A program made the translations under genes and the position numbers. A DNA stretch of 64,000 bases. It comes from Ligilactobacillus pabuli (GTDB taxonomy: Bacteria > Bacillota > Bacilli > Lactobacillales > Lactobacillaceae). The stretch spans positions 46,345-110,344 of the forward strand of contig NZ_BQXH01000002.1 in NCBI RefSeq assembly GCF_022836475.1, in the 5' to 3' direction. Position 1 is the stretch's first letter, and each line of letters begins with the position of its first letter. Below, one piece after another: positions 35,301-43,133 of the stretch. Below the pieces are notes generated by a model, which saw only the letters and a list, made by a program, of their open reading frames with translations, ran no database searches and was not told the DNA's origin.

Positions 35301-36741
35301 GCTTTTCATTCTGTTCCATGACGTAATCCCAGGTATAAACATGATCCTCATCATAGTCATCAATCAAATTAAACGGAGTTCCTGACAGTTCCAAAGTCCG
35401 AGTTTCTTTATTAGTGACTAAGTCCAACACATTATGAGCTAAATCTGTTTTAGTGCCCTCATGGGCTTCGTCAATAATCACTAAATCCCACTTAGTATCA
35501 AATATCAGTTCATTTTTATCACCTTGTTTACCACCAGCTGCAGTTGACCCACGCAAATCCTGAATACTAGCAAAGTAAATAAAAGATGACTCAGACTTAA
35601 CTAAATTTGCTAATGTCTCTCCTTTTTCTTTAGAGCCATATTGATACCCGGCATCCTTCATCTTCATTTTGCCAAAATCTTCAAACCAACTATCAGAAAC
35701 AACTGGACGATGAGTCATAATCAAGACTTTTTGATATTCTTCCTCTTTAATTAGCTCTAAAGCAGTCACAGTCTTACCAAAACGCATCTTGGCATTCCAC
35801 AACATTTTACCTGGCTTTTTAAAGATTTTTCGTGTTCTACTGACCGCGTCCTTTTGTTCTAGTCGTAACTCAATTTTGTCTTCTACCTTTGGCCCTGCAA
35901 TTGATTCCTGTCCATTTTTAACTGCTTTAATTGCAGCCTTGGCAGTTTGCAAATCCACCTGATACCATTCATTACCAGTTACTTTACCGCTTGGTTCGTA
36001 ATTAGATCTTTTTAAAACTTCATGAACGTCATAGTCATGGAACCATTCTTTTTTATTTTTATTCCATGCAAGTTCAGTCCACTCTACTAAATATGGAACT
36101 CCAGCGGTCTTCATATATTGTCTGATTCTCTTATCAGCAACGCTTCTTAAATATTGACTATTTGGCCGCCAATCTGCTTCCATCTCATCAGCTGAAGCAG
36201 ATGCCTCACCAATTTTCTCAAGTCCTTCATAAGCTGGCCAATCTCCGTCTTCATTATCTGCGGTTTGCACATAAATCATTTTTCTTTCAGCCATCGTTTG
36301 ATATTGTTTCTCTTTAACGGGTTCACGAAAATTAGCTACAACGTTTTGTTCATATTCTTGGTTCACTAACCAAATTAAGACTGCATATATTTCTCTTAAA
36401 GAATCCAAAGCCTCATTCTTAGTAAACTGTGTTAAAGCATTATGTGAAGATTGATTTCCTTTACTTTTCAAGTCATAAAAAAGCTCGAGGATATTCCTGG
36501 GAATGATCTGTTGTTGCTTTAGCCACCTCAAAACATCGTTAAAGGAATCTCTAATTTCTCCGTCATAAAAATGCTGATCAGCTACTAACCTTGCTGCATG
36601 TTCTGCTGCAGGACGAACTGCACGAATTACAGAAGAATATGCTTCATCTTCATAATTTACTTCAATTTCATGTGCCAATGGATACAATTTTTGTAACTCT
36701 TCATCAAAATTCAGCTTTAAAAATTCAAAATTACTTGGCAT
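32317..36741 (-). CDS. Helicase-methyltransferase restriction enzyme (type ISP-like, no fused nuclease)
   Basis: A 1474-residue protein. Residues 1-150 resemble the helical DUF4145-type domain found in HsdR-like proteins. An SF2 helicase follows: Walker A NAKMRFGKTVTALEL (about 317), DEAH in VIIDEAHEG (about 422), SGTPFNL, and a second RecA lobe with TTGVNVPEW and QAAFRAQTP. After a Lys-rich linker (about 830), an adenine methyltransferase has motif I-like ILEINSKTGLYPLYAA (about 1015) and VIGNPPYQEET (about 1129); the end should be the target-recognition domain. No PD-ExK nuclease motif is seen. Type ISP enzymes join nuclease, helicase, methylase and recognition parts in one chain; here the nuclease may be the Mrr protein upstream. 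Confidence 0.85.
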   Translation of the reverse strand: MPSNFEFLKLNFDEELQKLYPLAHEIEVNYEDEAYSSVIRAVRPAAEHAARLVADQHFYDGEIRDSFNDVLRWLKQQQIIPRNILELFYDLKSKGNQSSHNALTQFTKNEALDSLREIYAVLIWLVNQEYEQNVVANFREPVKEKQYQTMAERKMIYVQTADNEDGDWPAYEGLEKIGEASASADEMEADWRPNSQYLRSVADKRIRQYMKTAGVPYLVEWTELAWNKNKKEWFHDYDVHEVLKRSNYEPSGKVTGNEWYQVDLQTAKAAIKAVKNGQESIAGPKVEDKIELRLEQKDAVSRTRKIFKKPGKMLWNAKMRFGKTVTALELIKEEEYQKVLIMTHRPVVSDSWFEDFGKMKMKDAGYQYGSKEKGETLANLVKSESSFIYFASIQDLRGSTAAGGKQGDKNELIFDTKWDLVIIDEAHEGTKTDLAHNVLDLVTNKETRTLELSGTPFNLIDDYDEDHVYTWDYVMEQNEKLKWNAEYPNEKNPYEKLPKVSMYTFAMKNRQYLDESKSFNFKEFFRTEEDGTFTHENDVNNFLNEITKQDSQTNYPYSTQAFRDELRHTLWLVPGVKEAKALTDLLRKHPVFGKEYKIINIVDNDTRDDVESAEKHDRGQSDVNRVREVITDKPYETKTITITVRRLTTGVNVPEWTAIMFLNNTTSAMQYLQAAFRAQTPYSDQNGMKENCYIFDFAPDRALTVMAESTSLSTGAGKLVSSEQREQMGKLLNFLPIIGAEGNGMNEFKVDSLLTKIKRVYAEKAVRSGFDDDSLYSDELLKLDEADVSQFKDLQAIIGSTKKTKVENKVDVNHQGLTDEEYEQATKGKRKKKRERSPEEKAAIEHMNSLKKQKKTMISVLRGISIRIPLMIYGMKTDLTDDITIDKFVNLVDDQSWQEFMPQGVTKGEFAKFKKYYDPQVFIEAGRIIRNKVKELDRMSPNQRTEELALIFGTFKNPDKETVLTPWNVVNRHLASTIGGLSFYDENFETMRDGNTPLNHWVETAETKEVFKPDTKILEINSKTGLYPLYAAASLFSQAFDKLNSDRAGKFTAKDEDDLWQEILKKNIYVVAKTPMAKTIAERTLAGYRNFKVNVQFIDGIVETAKENIEVATQKVKEAFNDMKFDVVIGNPPYQEETAKKETANGQKTMTNVFQHFQVLADNLAIKYTSLIYPGGRWIHQSGKGMKKFGLNQINDPNLATIIYYPDAAEIFKSVAIPDGISIVFKDKSKNKKSFKYIYIQGSKKIVKEIKAPGEKLLPLNPNDMSISIKIDNFVKENKLDFLSNSIFPRNLFGIESDFVEKNPQLVRSMSENSTFNRETEIKLFTNDKAGKSGRAKWFIANREIIEENKNLISEFQVIVSSANAGGQKRDNQISIVDNYSAFGRSRLALKSFNTKKEAQNFLKYANSNLIKFAFLLTDESLSSLAKSVPDILDYTKQNSIIDFEKDIDEQFVKILSLTDSEIEHITQRLKNVR

Positions 36742-36773
36742 TTTCTTCCCCCATTTTCAACTTCCCTAAAAGT

Positions 36774-37496
36774 TTACTCAACTTCCTCAACTATTTGTTG
36801 ACCAACATCCAGCAAGCTAACTTCTTTATATCTAAGTTGAGTCTCTTCTTCCTTTGGTTGTTCATCCGAAAATATTGCAAACAAATCTAACTGTTCATCT
36901 TCTGGCATTTGAGAAACTGTCTGGTTCGCATCCCCCTGCTCAATGATTGCATCAAACATAAACTCCAATCGTTGAACTCTTCGTTTACCATGCTTTTTAG
37001 GCAAAAGTTTCCACTCGCTAAAAATAATCGGTGTATTATCGGCAGTTTGTCTTGTCAATGCGTCACCTTGAACCATGTTGGCTGAAATAATAACTTTTGC
37101 ACTTTGAAAAACTTTTTTATTATAACTAGCTGAATAATCCTGAATAACTTGATAATAATGCCGTTCAAATTCACTCATCATATTCATCACTAACATTTCA
37201 ACATTATCTTCTAGCAGTTCAATCCCATACAAGGTGGATAATCCAATTAAAGCATTTTCTTCATACTCATTAATACTATGACTAATTTGCTGTGCCAAGT
37301 TCAAGCGGCGATTCAAAATTTCAACTAAAAAGGCTCCTTCTCCAGCTGCTGGTTCCAAGAAAGTTGCTTGTAAATTTTCTGTAGCTTCTTTAATTCCTGG
37401 TTGATTTAACATCTTATCAACAACCCATTGTGGTGTAAAAACTTCACCATGTTCTCTAACACGTTCTTTTGATTTAATTAATGGATTCTCTTTCAA
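36774..37496 (-). CDS. Small DNA methyltransferase subunit lacking the NPPY motif
   Basis: A 240-residue protein with the N6-adenine methylase start EHGEVFTPQWVVDKML and motif I FLEPAAGEGAFLVEIL (about residues 43-58), then LYGIELLEDNVEMLVMN and the acidic C-terminus. It ends before any NPPY catalytic motif. The downstream large protein has NPPY and a divergent motif I, so the two may build one methylase, or this one may be a helper or half of an ancestral split gene. The TTG start has GAGGAA upstream. It lies 32 nt before the large gene, within one operon. Confidence 0.78.
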   Translation of the reverse strand: MKENPLIKSKERVREHGEVFTPQWVVDKMLNQPGIKEATENLQATFLEPAAGEGAFLVEILNRRLNLAQQISHSINEYEENALIGLSTLYGIELLEDNVEMLVMNMMSEFERHYYQVIQDYSASYNKKVFQSAKVIISANMVQGDALTRQTADNTPIIFSEWKLLPKKHGKRRVQRLEFMFDAIIEQGDANQTVSQMPEDEQLDLFAIFSDEQPKEEETQLRYKEVSLLDVGQQIVEEVE

Positions 37497-37643
37497 CTTA
37501 TTCCTCCATATTTCAACTTCATTTTTTCAAAATACTTCTCCACGGACTCTTAAAGTATGCACATATTTCCTATACAACAATCAAATTCTGGTTTATTTAT
37601 CTAAAATAATACCGCTCTTTTTTTGCTTAAAACCAAAAATTAC

Positions 37644-38603
37644 TTATTCAAAGAAGTCATCATCGACTTCAAACAAATCGTAAGAAGCTTTTAACTGTAC
37701 ACCAACTTGATACTTCAGCATTAAATCAGTCAGTTTGATTCCATCAATCAACACAATTGAAAATTTCTCAGCTTGGTCCTTTGCGCCACTGGTAAATCTA
37801 GATGTTGTGATAAAAACTCCCCGTGATGCATTACGACCAGCTAGTGCTCCATAAAAAGCATCTATCTCTGGACGAGTCACACTACTATTTTTTTGATATC
37901 TCTTAGCCTGAATATAAACTGTACTAGTTCCTAATGGATCTTGATTAATAATGCCATCAATGCCATTATCACCAGTCGCTTTGGTCGTAATTGCTGTGCC
38001 ATTTTTTCCCTGATAACCCATCGCGCTTAACAACTTAACAACCAACGTCTCGAAGAAACTTGGATCAGCTTGCTGAATTCTAGCTAATAGTTCTGTTGCT
38101 ACAGAATTCTTAGCTGCTGTCACAAGCTCAGCTATACTTTCAGATCCATCGTTATTCACCATAACTTCATCTACGTTCTGTTCTTTAATACCATTTTCCA
38201 GATTTCTTTCTGCTAATTCTTGCCGATACTCAATGAATTTCTGTTGTGAATGCAAAACTTTTGAATCAATTTTAATTCCATACTGGTTCAACAATTTCTT
38301 TCCAAGTGAGGTCATCTGGTAAGTTGCACGTGCTGGTCGTTCTAACAAACCTGAAATTGTTGAATCCCAATAAGCCCAATCAATTCGATCAGTTAAAACA
38401 TTGCTGCCATTCTCATATTTAATTGTAGTTAACTCTTCTGGAATCTCCAAGACTCGTAATACTCTACGCCGGATTTCTTTTCTAGAAAGTACTCCTGCTT
38501 CATTAATCACTAAAAGAGTCGGATAAATTAACCCATCCCAAGATGGTAATCCACGAGCACCCTGTTTTAAATCCTGATAGTCGATACTATGATCTTTTAA
38601 CAT
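37644..38603 (-). CDS. Mrr-like restriction endonuclease
   Basis: A 319-residue protein. The N-terminal ~100 residues form a winged-helix Mrr_N domain (LIYPTLLVINEAGVLSRKEI...GLLERPARATYQMTSLGKKLL). The C-terminal half is an Mrr catalytic domain of the PD-(D/E)xK type: FFETLVVKLLSAMGYQG, then GDNGIDGII and YIQAKRYQ, with Asp and Gln-x-Lys as active-site residues. Mrr enzymes cut methylated or foreign DNA. It is the first gene of a unit with a methylase fragment and a helicase-methylase, so it may be the nuclease of that system. GAGGA lies just before the ATG. Confidence 0.87.
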   Translation of the reverse strand: MLKDHSIDYQDLKQGARGLPSWDGLIYPTLLVINEAGVLSRKEIRRRVLRVLEIPEELTTIKYENGSNVLTDRIDWAYWDSTISGLLERPARATYQMTSLGKKLLNQYGIKIDSKVLHSQQKFIEYRQELAERNLENGIKEQNVDEVMVNNDGSESIAELVTAAKNSVATELLARIQQADPSFFETLVVKLLSAMGYQGKNGTAITTKATGDNGIDGIINQDPLGTSTVYIQAKRYQKNSSVTRPEIDAFYGALAGRNASRGVFITTSRFTSGAKDQAEKFSIVLIDGIKLTDLMLKYQVGVQLKASYDLFEVDDDFFE

Positions 38604-38755
38604 TCCTCAACCAACTTCCTTATTCACTAACTCTGCGACTCGCTGAACTGTTTTCTGTTTGTTACCGATTACCTTCTAGCATAGCACTAACAGCTAACTA
38701 AGCCTAACATTAGTTCTACTTTTTTCACGACCTAACTCTAAAACTCTAATGAACA

Positions 38756-38806
38756 AAAAATCCCCAGCCAGTTCATTTTTATGAACACAACTAGAGATTT
38801 GGATTA
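38756..38806 (-). terminator. Terminator of the gntR-ydjC operon
   Basis: On the minus strand GTTCAT pairs with ATGAAC inside an imperfect ATCTCTAG/CTGGGGAT stem and is followed by TTTTTTG. Confidence 0.6.
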
Positions 38807-38854
38807 TGACTTTAACTAATTTAATTCAAAGTTTTAGCGTCTTCTTCAAGGTGA

Positions 38855-39661
38855 TTAGTTCTTTTCCAAGCTAGAAAAATCAACCAATTCCACCTTTCTT
38901 TGAGCTAGCTTTTTCGCTAGTTCCTTACTATCTAAAGTACGATAATCTTCTTCCCGAATCGTTGTATAGGAAGAACGCGCTTGTAATAGTGCATCTGAAC
39001 GTCCCACATGGCTGACGACTTCTAATATCTCATCTGCAGGCAAACGGTCAATTTCTGCCACTAACTTATCGATTGGATCAACTACTCCACTGATCATGAA
39101 ATGGTGTTGTGGCATCTTCAATTGATATTTGTCAGCAATTTTTTTCAAACCAGTTGCCTGTTCACGTGGTAAGTGAGTCAAATTATTTCTGATTGGCAAG
39201 TGATACTGATCCGCTAACTGACAAACCACTTCAAATAGTTTCACACTCAGATTCATAAACCCATGATGCGTTGTCAGATGGTCAATCTTAACTCCGGCTG
39301 CTTGTGCTCGATTGATTTGAGCTTCTAACTCAGCAGAAATTTCAGCATAATCAACTTGCTTTAACTTAATTTTCTTTTGAATTTCCGCAAAACTCAGTAA
39401 CATGCCTTGCTGGTTCGTAATTGATGAAATTTGATTTGCTGGCAAAGCCGGAGAATGACGATCAAGGATCAGGTGGATTCCCATCGTTCTTTCAGCCTCA
39501 TTGCTCAATAAATTAACCGACTCCTGAAATTCTGGCATGGTCGGCATACAATTAGTCGTACTAATTTTACCAGCCCGCAATAATTCCAGAGTTGCTTGAG
39601 ACACCCCTGGCGTAATTCCAAAATCGTCGCTTTCTAAAATAACTTTTTTGGTTAAGTTCAC
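38855..39661 (-). CDS. ChbG/YdjC family carbohydrate deacetylase
   Basis: A 268-residue metal-dependent deacetylase. The family signature is VILESDDFGITPGVSQA (metal-binding Asp) with MGIHLILD (His) and KIDHLTTHHGFM (His). YdjC/ChbG enzymes remove one acetyl group from chitobiose-type disaccharides before hydrolysis. It is the second gene of an operon with a GntR regulator, from which it is separated by 1 nt, and faces a Lac-family PTS permease; a role in acetylated disaccharide use is inferred. Start is GTG with GAGGA upstream. Confidence 0.85.
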   Translation of the reverse strand: MNLTKKVILESDDFGITPGVSQATLELLRAGKISTTNCMPTMPEFQESVNLLSNEAERTMGIHLILDRHSPALPANQISSITNQQGMLLSFAEIQKKIKLKQVDYAEISAELEAQINRAQAAGVKIDHLTTHHGFMNLSVKLFEVVCQLADQYHLPIRNNLTHLPREQATGLKKIADKYQLKMPQHHFMISGVVDPIDKLVAEIDRLPADEILEVVSHVGRSDALLQARSSYTTIREEDYRTLDSKELAKKLAQRKVELVDFSSLEKN

Positions 39662-39665
39662 ATTA

Positions 39666-40349
39666 TCAAGTCCTCACATAAAATGCCATGGTCTCATCTA
39701 AATAATAAACTTCACTATAACAGAAGGCTTCCTGCTTGTTTTCATGAATCGCTGTGACATATAACTTTGGTGCCTTGATCACGTCCGCAAAAGGATTATC
39801 CTGGCGTGACTGGCGAATATAATAATCACTATGCTCATCAACTACCTGATATCTGTCTTGGATAAATGAAAAAATATGGTTGGCAGCAACTTCTTCGTTC
39901 AAATATGGAATCAGCTTTTGCCGGTACAAGGAGTATTCATAATTTTCATTGTAACAACCGGCATCACGGTGTCTTTTGACAAGATACATCATTTCCGTCG
40001 GCTTGATTTTCATTAGTTTCGCAACCTCTGGTGGACAAGCCACTTCTTGAAACTCCAGCACTTCATTACTATGGGGTTGATCATCCGCATAAAATTGGCG
40101 GGTAAATGAATTCCGAAAATTAAAGTTTAGCGTCGGGTCATCTTCCAAACTCCAATCGTTAATAAAGTAGCCTTTCCCTGCTTTAGCAACCAGGATTCCG
40201 GCGTCAAGTAGGACTTGTAAAGCAGCACGCACCGTATTCCTAGAGGTAGAGAATTTTTCTACCAATTCTTTTTCGGTGGGCATTTTTCCTTGAATATCTT
40301 CTTGTTTGATCATTTGAGCAATTTCGAGTGCAATATCTTTATATAACAT
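39666..40349 (-). CDS. GntR (HutC-type) transcriptional regulator
   Basis: A 227-residue regulator: an N-terminal winged helix (IQGKMPTEKELVEKFSTSRNTVRAALQVLLDAGIL) and a UTRA effector domain (from about residue 85). HutC-type members sense phosphorylated sugars. It is divergent from the PTS permease gene at 40513 and co-transcribed with ydjC, so it probably represses both. An inverted repeat of GTCCAAAC lies between. GAAGAAGTAGGTG precedes the ATG. Confidence 0.87.
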   Translation of the reverse strand: MLYKDIALEIAQMIKQEDIQGKMPTEKELVEKFSTSRNTVRAALQVLLDAGILVAKAGKGYFINDWSLEDDPTLNFNFRNSFTRQFYADDQPHSNEVLEFQEVACPPEVAKLMKIKPTEMMYLVKRHRDAGCYNENYEYSLYRQKLIPYLNEEVAANHIFSFIQDRYQVVDEHSDYYIRQSRQDNPFADVIKAPKLYVTAIHENKQEAFCYSEVYYLDETMAFYVRT

Positions 40350-40392
40350 GACTTCACCTACTTCTTCTTGGTTTCTGTTTTCATTATAACAC

Positions 40393-40438
40393 GTCCAAAC
40401 CAGATTGATAGATACCGTAAATAAAATCTTGTTTGGAC
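40393..40438. promoter_or_regulatory. Inverted repeat between gntR and the PTS gene
   Basis: GTCCAAAC (40393-40400) and GTTTGGAC (40431-40438) form a perfect 8-bp dyad with a 30-bp gap, the second half directly touching the -35 box of the PTS promoter. It is a candidate operator pair for the GntR protein; CAAACCAG is also repeated (40397 and 40444). Confidence 0.45.
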
Positions 40439-40467
40439 TTTACAAACCAGTACCAACAAGTTATGAT
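40439..40467 (+). promoter_or_regulatory. Promoter of the first PTS EIIC gene
   Basis: TTTACA (40439-40444) is 17 bp from TATGAT (40462-40467). It lies inside the longest open frame, which shows that the frame's first codons are not translated from this transcript. Confidence 0.65.
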
Positions 40468-40512
40468 AAAGATGAAATGCAAGCCTTTTCAAAATTTAAG
40501 GAGATGATCACC

Positions 40513-41856
40513 ATGAACTCTATCAATAAATTTGTTGACCAGCATTTAATGCCCGGCTCAATGAAGTTTATTAATTCGCGTCCTGTGACTGCGCTAAAGA
40601 ACGGGATGTTACGGGGAATGCCATTTATCATTATCGGTTCTGTCTTTTTAATTTTATCTTCTTTTCCTGTTCCCAGTGTGGCTAACTACTTCGCTAAAAC
40701 AGGTTTGACAGACTTATTCAACCAAGTCTACAACGCTTCTTTCGGAATCTTTGCGATTTTTGCGGTCGTGGGGATTGCCTATGAATGGGCTACTACTGAA
40801 AAAATTGAAGGGTTGCCTGCGGGGTTAACTGCGCTAGTCAGCATGTTAATTGTTTCCAAGCCGACGAGCCCCATTTCAATTGGAGATAAAGAGCTCGTTA
40901 CCGCTAACCAAGCTGGTCAAATCACCAACTATATCGATCGGACCTGGTTAGGTGAACAAGGTTTAATCACTGCCATTATTGTCGGCTTGATTACTGGCTG
41001 GTTATACTGTTTGATCGTCAAAAAGAAAATTACTATCAAAATGCCCGAACAAGTACCATCCAACGTGGCGAATTCCTTCGTGGCTTTAATTCCAGCAGCC
41101 ATCGTGATCCTCTTCTGGTTTGTGATCTACCTGATTTTCAGTTCATTGGGCACCACCTTAACCGAATCCATGTACCAATTGCTGCAAATCCCACTTCAAG
41201 GAGTCACCGATAGCTTAGGCGGTGTGATCTTCATCAGATTCTTCGTGGCCTTGTTATGGTTCTTTGGGATCCATGGTGGTGTGATCAGCAGTGCCTTGAT
41301 TGGACCAATTACCACTGCTAACTCAATTGACAACGCAAAATTAGTTCATGCTGGGATTGCCTTAACTCGTGCGAACGGTGCTCATATTGTCACTGGTGAA
41401 TTTTCTAGTTTTGCGTTTGCTGCCATTGGCGGAACAGGGATGACTTTAGGTTTAGTAATTTTCTGTGCTCTCTTCGCTAAATCAAAACAAGTCAAAACTA
41501 TCGGGCGGTTATCCTTCTTGCCTGCCATATTCAATATCAATGAACCTGTTTTATTCGGTTTACCAATTGTTTTGAACCCCTTAATGGCTTTACCATTTAT
41601 TCTTAACCCGGTAATTGCACAAGTTCTTTCATATGGTGCAACCTTGATTGGGATCATTCCATTTACCAATGGTGTTCAGCCGCCATGGACTACCCCACCA
41701 ATCATTTACGGTTTTTTAGTTTCAGGTTGGCGTGGTGCTCTCTGGCAGGTTGTATTAATTATCTTAAGCTTCTTTATTTGGTTCCCATTTATCAAGCGGA
41801 TGGATAATAATTATCTAGCCCAGGAAAGTGCTGAAACAATCAGCGAAACAAAATAA
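40513..41856 (+). CDS. PTS EIIC, lactose/cellobiose family
   Basis: A 447-residue membrane permease of the Lac/cellobiose PTS family, with LRGMPFIIIGSVFLIL, WFFGIHGGVISSALIGP, and the substrate loop FNINEPVLFGLPIVLNP. It imports a disaccharide, which is phosphorylated by EIIA and EIIB proteins; neither is in this window. The ATG is chosen because AAGGAG lies 9 nt upstream and because the promoter lies within the upstream open frame. It is divergent from gntR-ydjC, so a beta-glucoside or chitobiose-like sugar is likely (inference). Confidence 0.88.
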   Translation: MNSINKFVDQHLMPGSMKFINSRPVTALKNGMLRGMPFIIIGSVFLILSSFPVPSVANYFAKTGLTDLFNQVYNASFGIFAIFAVVGIAYEWATTEKIEGLPAGLTALVSMLIVSKPTSPISIGDKELVTANQAGQITNYIDRTWLGEQGLITAIIVGLITGWLYCLIVKKKITIKMPEQVPSNVANSFVALIPAAIVILFWFVIYLIFSSLGTTLTESMYQLLQIPLQGVTDSLGGVIFIRFFVALLWFFGIHGGVISSALIGPITTANSIDNAKLVHAGIALTRANGAHIVTGEFSSFAFAAIGGTGMTLGLVIFCALFAKSKQVKTIGRLSFLPAIFNINEPVLFGLPIVLNPLMALPFILNPVIAQVLSYGATLIGIIPFTNGVQPPWTTPPIIYGFLVSGWRGALWQVVLIILSFFIWFPFIKRMDNNYLAQESAETISETK

Positions 41857-41871
41857 TATAGTGCAAAAGAG

Positions 41872-41908
41872 CCGCAGAAAGTGATTGGTTTCTGTGGCTC
41901 TTTTCTAT
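41872..41908 (+). terminator. Terminator after the first EIIC gene
   Basis: AAAAGAGCC and CAGAAA pair with TTTCTG and GGCTCTTTT. It can act in both directions and so also ends the converging pseudogene. Confidence 0.8.
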
Positions 41909-41916
41909 TCCTGTGC

Positions 41917-42956
41917 TTACCAAAAATGCATGAATCTGTCAGTAAAGGTCTTATCTGGATTCTTCTGCAAAATATCATACTGTTCTTGCAGACTTTTTCG
42001 TGGTTCGATTCCTTCTTCCAAGGCTTGTTCATAGACGGAAAGCCATTCTTCTGGCAAGTTCCAATTTATCAACCAATTCAGCAAATGATACAAGGCAATT
42101 TCACGGTCACTTTCTTGGTAATACTGCTTGAAATATTTGATACCCTCTTCATATTCAGTCAAAGAGAAATACAGATTTAAGCCCAAGTCTGTATAATTAT
42201 TATTGGTACATTTTTTCTCATAATCTACGCCGGCATAGATACTAAAAGTCCTAACTTTATCAGTTGTTTTTTTAGCTTTCAGGGTTTCTCTCATTTTATT
42301 AATTTCTTCAATGGCGATTTTCTTCATGTCAACATTTTTAGGTGCTCCAGCAGGACTTGGGACATATAACTGACTGATTCATCGACGTTCGTATCATCTT
42401 CAAATAAGATTTGTAACGCTCTTTTAATTGAACCACGGCTAATTTCTTGATTGAAGATCCGCTCAATCAACTGACCATATAAATTTTTTTGCTCCATACC
42501 AATTGAAGCAAATGGATTCTCAGTCTTAAACAGATAGATTTCACACTCTTCACAGAGCAGTTCGTATAAACTAACAAAGAACTCCGTTGCTTCGTGACCG
42601 TTCGGCTCATCAACCGGAATTGCCGCAATATCCTTTAAGTAACCTTTGACCATGAAACGCCATTTGGGGCGCTGCTTCTTCGACACATGACGGCTAGGGG
42701 TAATATAATATAGTTCTTCAGCATCAGCAATAAACTGGTCAACTTCTGCCTTTAAAACCAGAAAATCAATCTCAGGTGCCACCTTTTTTCCTTGCTTGAT
42801 TTGGGCAAGAAACTGATCCATGTCAGTAATTAAGTCATCAATTCCTTTTTCATCCCGCACTTTTTTCGGGATTCGCTTATACATTTCCTTGACCAGTTTC
42901 TGGAGATGCGCTTCATCATAACGTTTAGTAGCTACATTAACTTCTGAGACTTTCAT
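41917..42956 (-). pseudogene. Frameshifted paralogue of the 15.8-kb unknown protein
   Basis: Two overlapping frames (start 42956, and 42327 in another frame) join to one protein of about 345 residues that matches the length and N-terminus of the protein at 15.8 kb (MKVSEVNVATKRY against MKISEVNAATEQY). The join falls at a run of five As (T-run 42335-42339 on the plus strand); one more A would restore the frame and give a continuous alignment in this part (EHLKNVDMKKIAIEEINKMR against AVLRTSSTQELVLAAVKQRM). The second frame has no good ribosome site of its own, but the stop/start overlap ATGA would allow coupling. Confidence 0.65.
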
Positions 42957-43133
42957 TGACTGATAACTCCTTTGAATTATTTAATGCTGGAGAATGGCGA
43001 ATAATGAGTTTATTTCTTTGATTATACAATGACTACAATCCATTAGCGAGACCGCTCACATTTCCACTGTACTTTCAAATCTTATTTTTGTACAATCAGT
43101 TTGAAATACCAGCAAACTAAAGGAGGTTCCACC

